From the NCBI GenBank assembly GCA_017627975.1, contig JAGAFT010000059.1, positions 1 through 16,217 of the forward strand: DNA of 16,217 bases, written 5' to 3'. The position numbers and the translations under genes were made by a program. Source of the stretch: Oscillospiraceae bacterium (lineage in GTDB: Bacteria; Bacillota_A; Clostridia; Oscillospirales; Oscillospiraceae). A model generated the notes under the pieces. That model was not told the DNA's origin, searched no databases, and worked only from the letters and a program-made list of their open reading frames with translations. The number at the start of each line of letters is the position of its first letter. Positions within the stretch are counted from its first letter, which is position 1. Positions 15,214 to 16,217 of this stretch are shown in pieces.

Positions 15214-15612
15214 ATGAATAAGCAGGATGCCTTACAGTTTTTACTGTCAATACTCAGCTCATTTTACGTACACCCACTTCTGGCGCATGAACTGATTGAC
15301 CATATCGGTGCATCAGGAAAAGAGCCGAAAATATTTGCTTTGCTGACCGCCAGACTTCGACAACTCTCAGCGATGGGGGCGGAGGCGGTCAGACTCAAAG
15401 AGTTTGAATCAATCGGCGAAGGACTCTTTAGCATGCATCTGACCGGAAGCGGATTCAACATCAGGATTCTGTATTCATTTTTTCCAAACCGAGATCCTGT
15501 CTTATTACATGCTTTCTATGAACGAGGCGGAAAGAATAAAACAGATTATTCCACGCACATTCCTACCGCTAAGGAACGCTTCAACCAAATGAAAAGGGAG
15601 CTTCAAAGATGA
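15214..15612 (+). CDS. RelE/HigB-like type II toxin (Gp49 family)
   Basis: This is a predicted mRNA-cleaving toxin of the RelE superfamily, toxic when its antitoxin is lost. From ATG 15214 it has 132 residues. The core reads ARLRQLSAMGAEAVRLKEFESIGEGLFSMHL, then FNIRILYSFFPNRDPVLLHAFYERGGKNK, which resembles Gp49/HigB-type proteins (basic residues, the IRILY strand and the LLHAF strand). The C-terminal helix is KERFNQMKRELQR. An upstream in-frame ATG at 15202 overlaps the -10 box and is unlikely to be used. With start at 15214, the predicted transcript begins almost at the start codon. GAGGTGG lies just upstream but may not be transcribed in full. The stop overlaps the antitoxin ATG by four bases (ATGA). 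The family call is good; activity is untested. Confidence 0.82.
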   Translation: MNKQDALQFLLSILSSFYVHPLLAHELIDHIGASGKEPKIFALLTARLRQLSAMGAEAVRLKEFESIGEGLFSMHLTGSGFNIRILYSFFPNRDPVLLHAFYERGGKNKTDYSTHIPTAKERFNQMKRELQR

Positions 15613-15974
15613 AAACACAAGACAATATGAACGAATTCCTGGATCGTGTGACAGAGGGTATTGCGCCCGAAGATATTGTTCTGGCCGGTTTACAAGGAAC
15701 TATCGCCGCAGAAATTTCCATGAAAAGGCAGAATCTTGGATGGAGTCAGAAGGAATTGGCAAAAAAACTTGGAGTGACACAGGGACTGGTTTCAAGATGG
15801 GAAAGAGCGGAGACTAATTTTACACTGTCCACACTTGTCAAATTAGCCAGTGTTTTGGGGATGGAGCTTCAATCTCCAATTGTCCCGACAAAGAGTATAA
15901 ACGAACCGCAGCCTGATAATGTGTTCTATTTTCCGGAAGCGACTTTAAAATTGGCTGTTGTAAAAGAGAACTGA
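15609..15974 (+). CDS. XRE-family helix-turn-helix antitoxin (HigA-like)
   Basis: This antitoxin should bind and neutralise the preceding toxin and repress the shared promoter. It has 121 residues. The helix-turn-helix lies at about 31-86: ISMKRQNLGWSQKELAKKLGVTQGLVSRWERAETNFTLSTLVKLASVLGMEL, a clear XRE/Cro domain. The C-terminal tail (PDNVFYFPEATLKLAVVKEN) may contact the toxin. GGGAG lies about eight bases before the ATG, inside the toxin gene, and the two genes overlap by ATGA, so translation is coupled. Toxin-first order with an XRE antitoxin is the HigBA arrangement. The palindrome at 15181-15200 is its likely operator. No clear terminator follows. Confidence 0.87.
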   Translation: MKTQDNMNEFLDRVTEGIAPEDIVLAGLQGTIAAEISMKRQNLGWSQKELAKKLGVTQGLVSRWERAETNFTLSTLVKLASVLGMELQSPIVPTKSINEPQPDNVFYFPEATLKLAVVKEN

Positions 15975-16217
15975 GACTTAACTTATCAATATCTTTTAAA
16001 AAGGAAAACAGCATAGAGCAGATCATAAGGTCAAAAGGTGACGTATCATGACCAACTTTGACATATTCCTCTCCGAACTGTTGTGCGGCAAATTATCTGC
16101 AGCTGCTGAAATCAGATTATCCGCAGCTTAACAAAGAGAAAAGCGTGGGTCTGTTCAAGATATGAGCATATGAATAATCATAATCTGTGCAACAGTGGAA
16201 GTCAGCTGCAAATTGTA
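15975..16217. other. AT-rich region downstream of the toxin-antitoxin pair
   Basis: No gene is recognised. The region contains a possible 27-codon frame (16048-16131) and a near-identical 13-bp direct repeat, ATTATC(T/C)GCAGCT, at 16092-16104 and 16116-16128 (24-bp period). A frame open to the window end starts at ATG 16170, but it has no good ribosome binding site. An hsdR gene is not seen. Confidence 0.5.
16048..16131 (+). CDS. Possible 27-residue peptide or gene remnant
   Basis: ATG at 16048 is preceded by AAGGTGA six to seven bases upstream. It opens a frame reading MTNFDIFLSELLCGKL, then a low-complexity tail and a TAA at 16129-16131. I recognise no family. The start and ribosome binding site look real, but the frame ends within the 24-bp-period repeat, so it may be the 5' remnant of a decayed gene. 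Confidence 0.25.
   Translation: MTNFDIFLSELLCGKLSAAAEIRLSAA

Noticed and set aside
16170..16217. Open frame starting at ATG 16170 and running off the window
   Set aside because: Only 16 codons are visible, with no ribosome binding site or recognised motif.
1..16217. CRISPR arrays, tRNA or rRNA genes, insertion sequences with terminal repeats
   Set aside because: No regularly spaced repeats, no cloverleaf or rRNA-like sequence, and no transposase frame were seen on reading both strands.

Overview
The window looks like chromosomal DNA of a GC-rich anaerobic member of the Bacillota, most likely the Clostridia. The signs are a homodimer-type pyruvate:ferredoxin oxidoreductase, a medium-form threonine ammonia-lyase with one C-terminal ACT domain, a MATE exporter next to a DUF4298 protein, and strong AGGAG-type ribosome binding sites with TTGACA/TATAAT promoters. 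I cannot place it to genus.

Left part (1-6164, all minus strand): the first 327 codons of an NhaC-family Na+/H+ antiporter (its C-terminus lies off the window), a complete pyruvate:ferredoxin oxidoreductase (nifJ type), and a threonine ammonia-lyase (ilvA type). These appear to be separate transcription units. Good sigma-A-type promoters precede the antiporter and nifJ, and a UUCG-loop hairpin follows nifJ.

Middle part (6346-11183, plus strand): a MATE exporter and a DUF4298 protein form one unit, transcribed divergently from ilvA and closed by a strong terminator near 8128-8190. A three-gene operon larB-larE-larC follows. It encodes the whole pathway from nicotinic acid adenine dinucleotide to the nickel-pincer nucleotide cofactor (carboxylation/hydrolysis, sulfur transfer, nickel insertion). 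No larA apoenzyme is in the window. LarC is one continuous reading frame with a histidine-rich loop.

Right part (about 11300-16217, plus strand): a defence or accessory block. A Fic-domain protein with a built-in inhibitory motif and a C-terminal winged-helix-like region is the first gene of a type I restriction-modification operon (fic-hsdM-hsdS). fic overlaps hsdM by 14 bases. The operon promoter carries a perfect 12-bp inverted repeat just upstream of its -35 box, and a third half-site lies in the leader. hsdS is markedly AT-richer than hsdM, as expected of a swapped specificity gene. A toxin-first, HigBA-like toxin-antitoxin pair follows, with a palindrome between the -35 and -10 boxes of its promoter. 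No hsdR is seen before the window ends.

The best candidate for an under-described system is the Fic protein coupled to the type I methyltransferase behind a palindromic operator. The individual families are known. What needs checking is the regulatory and functional link between them.
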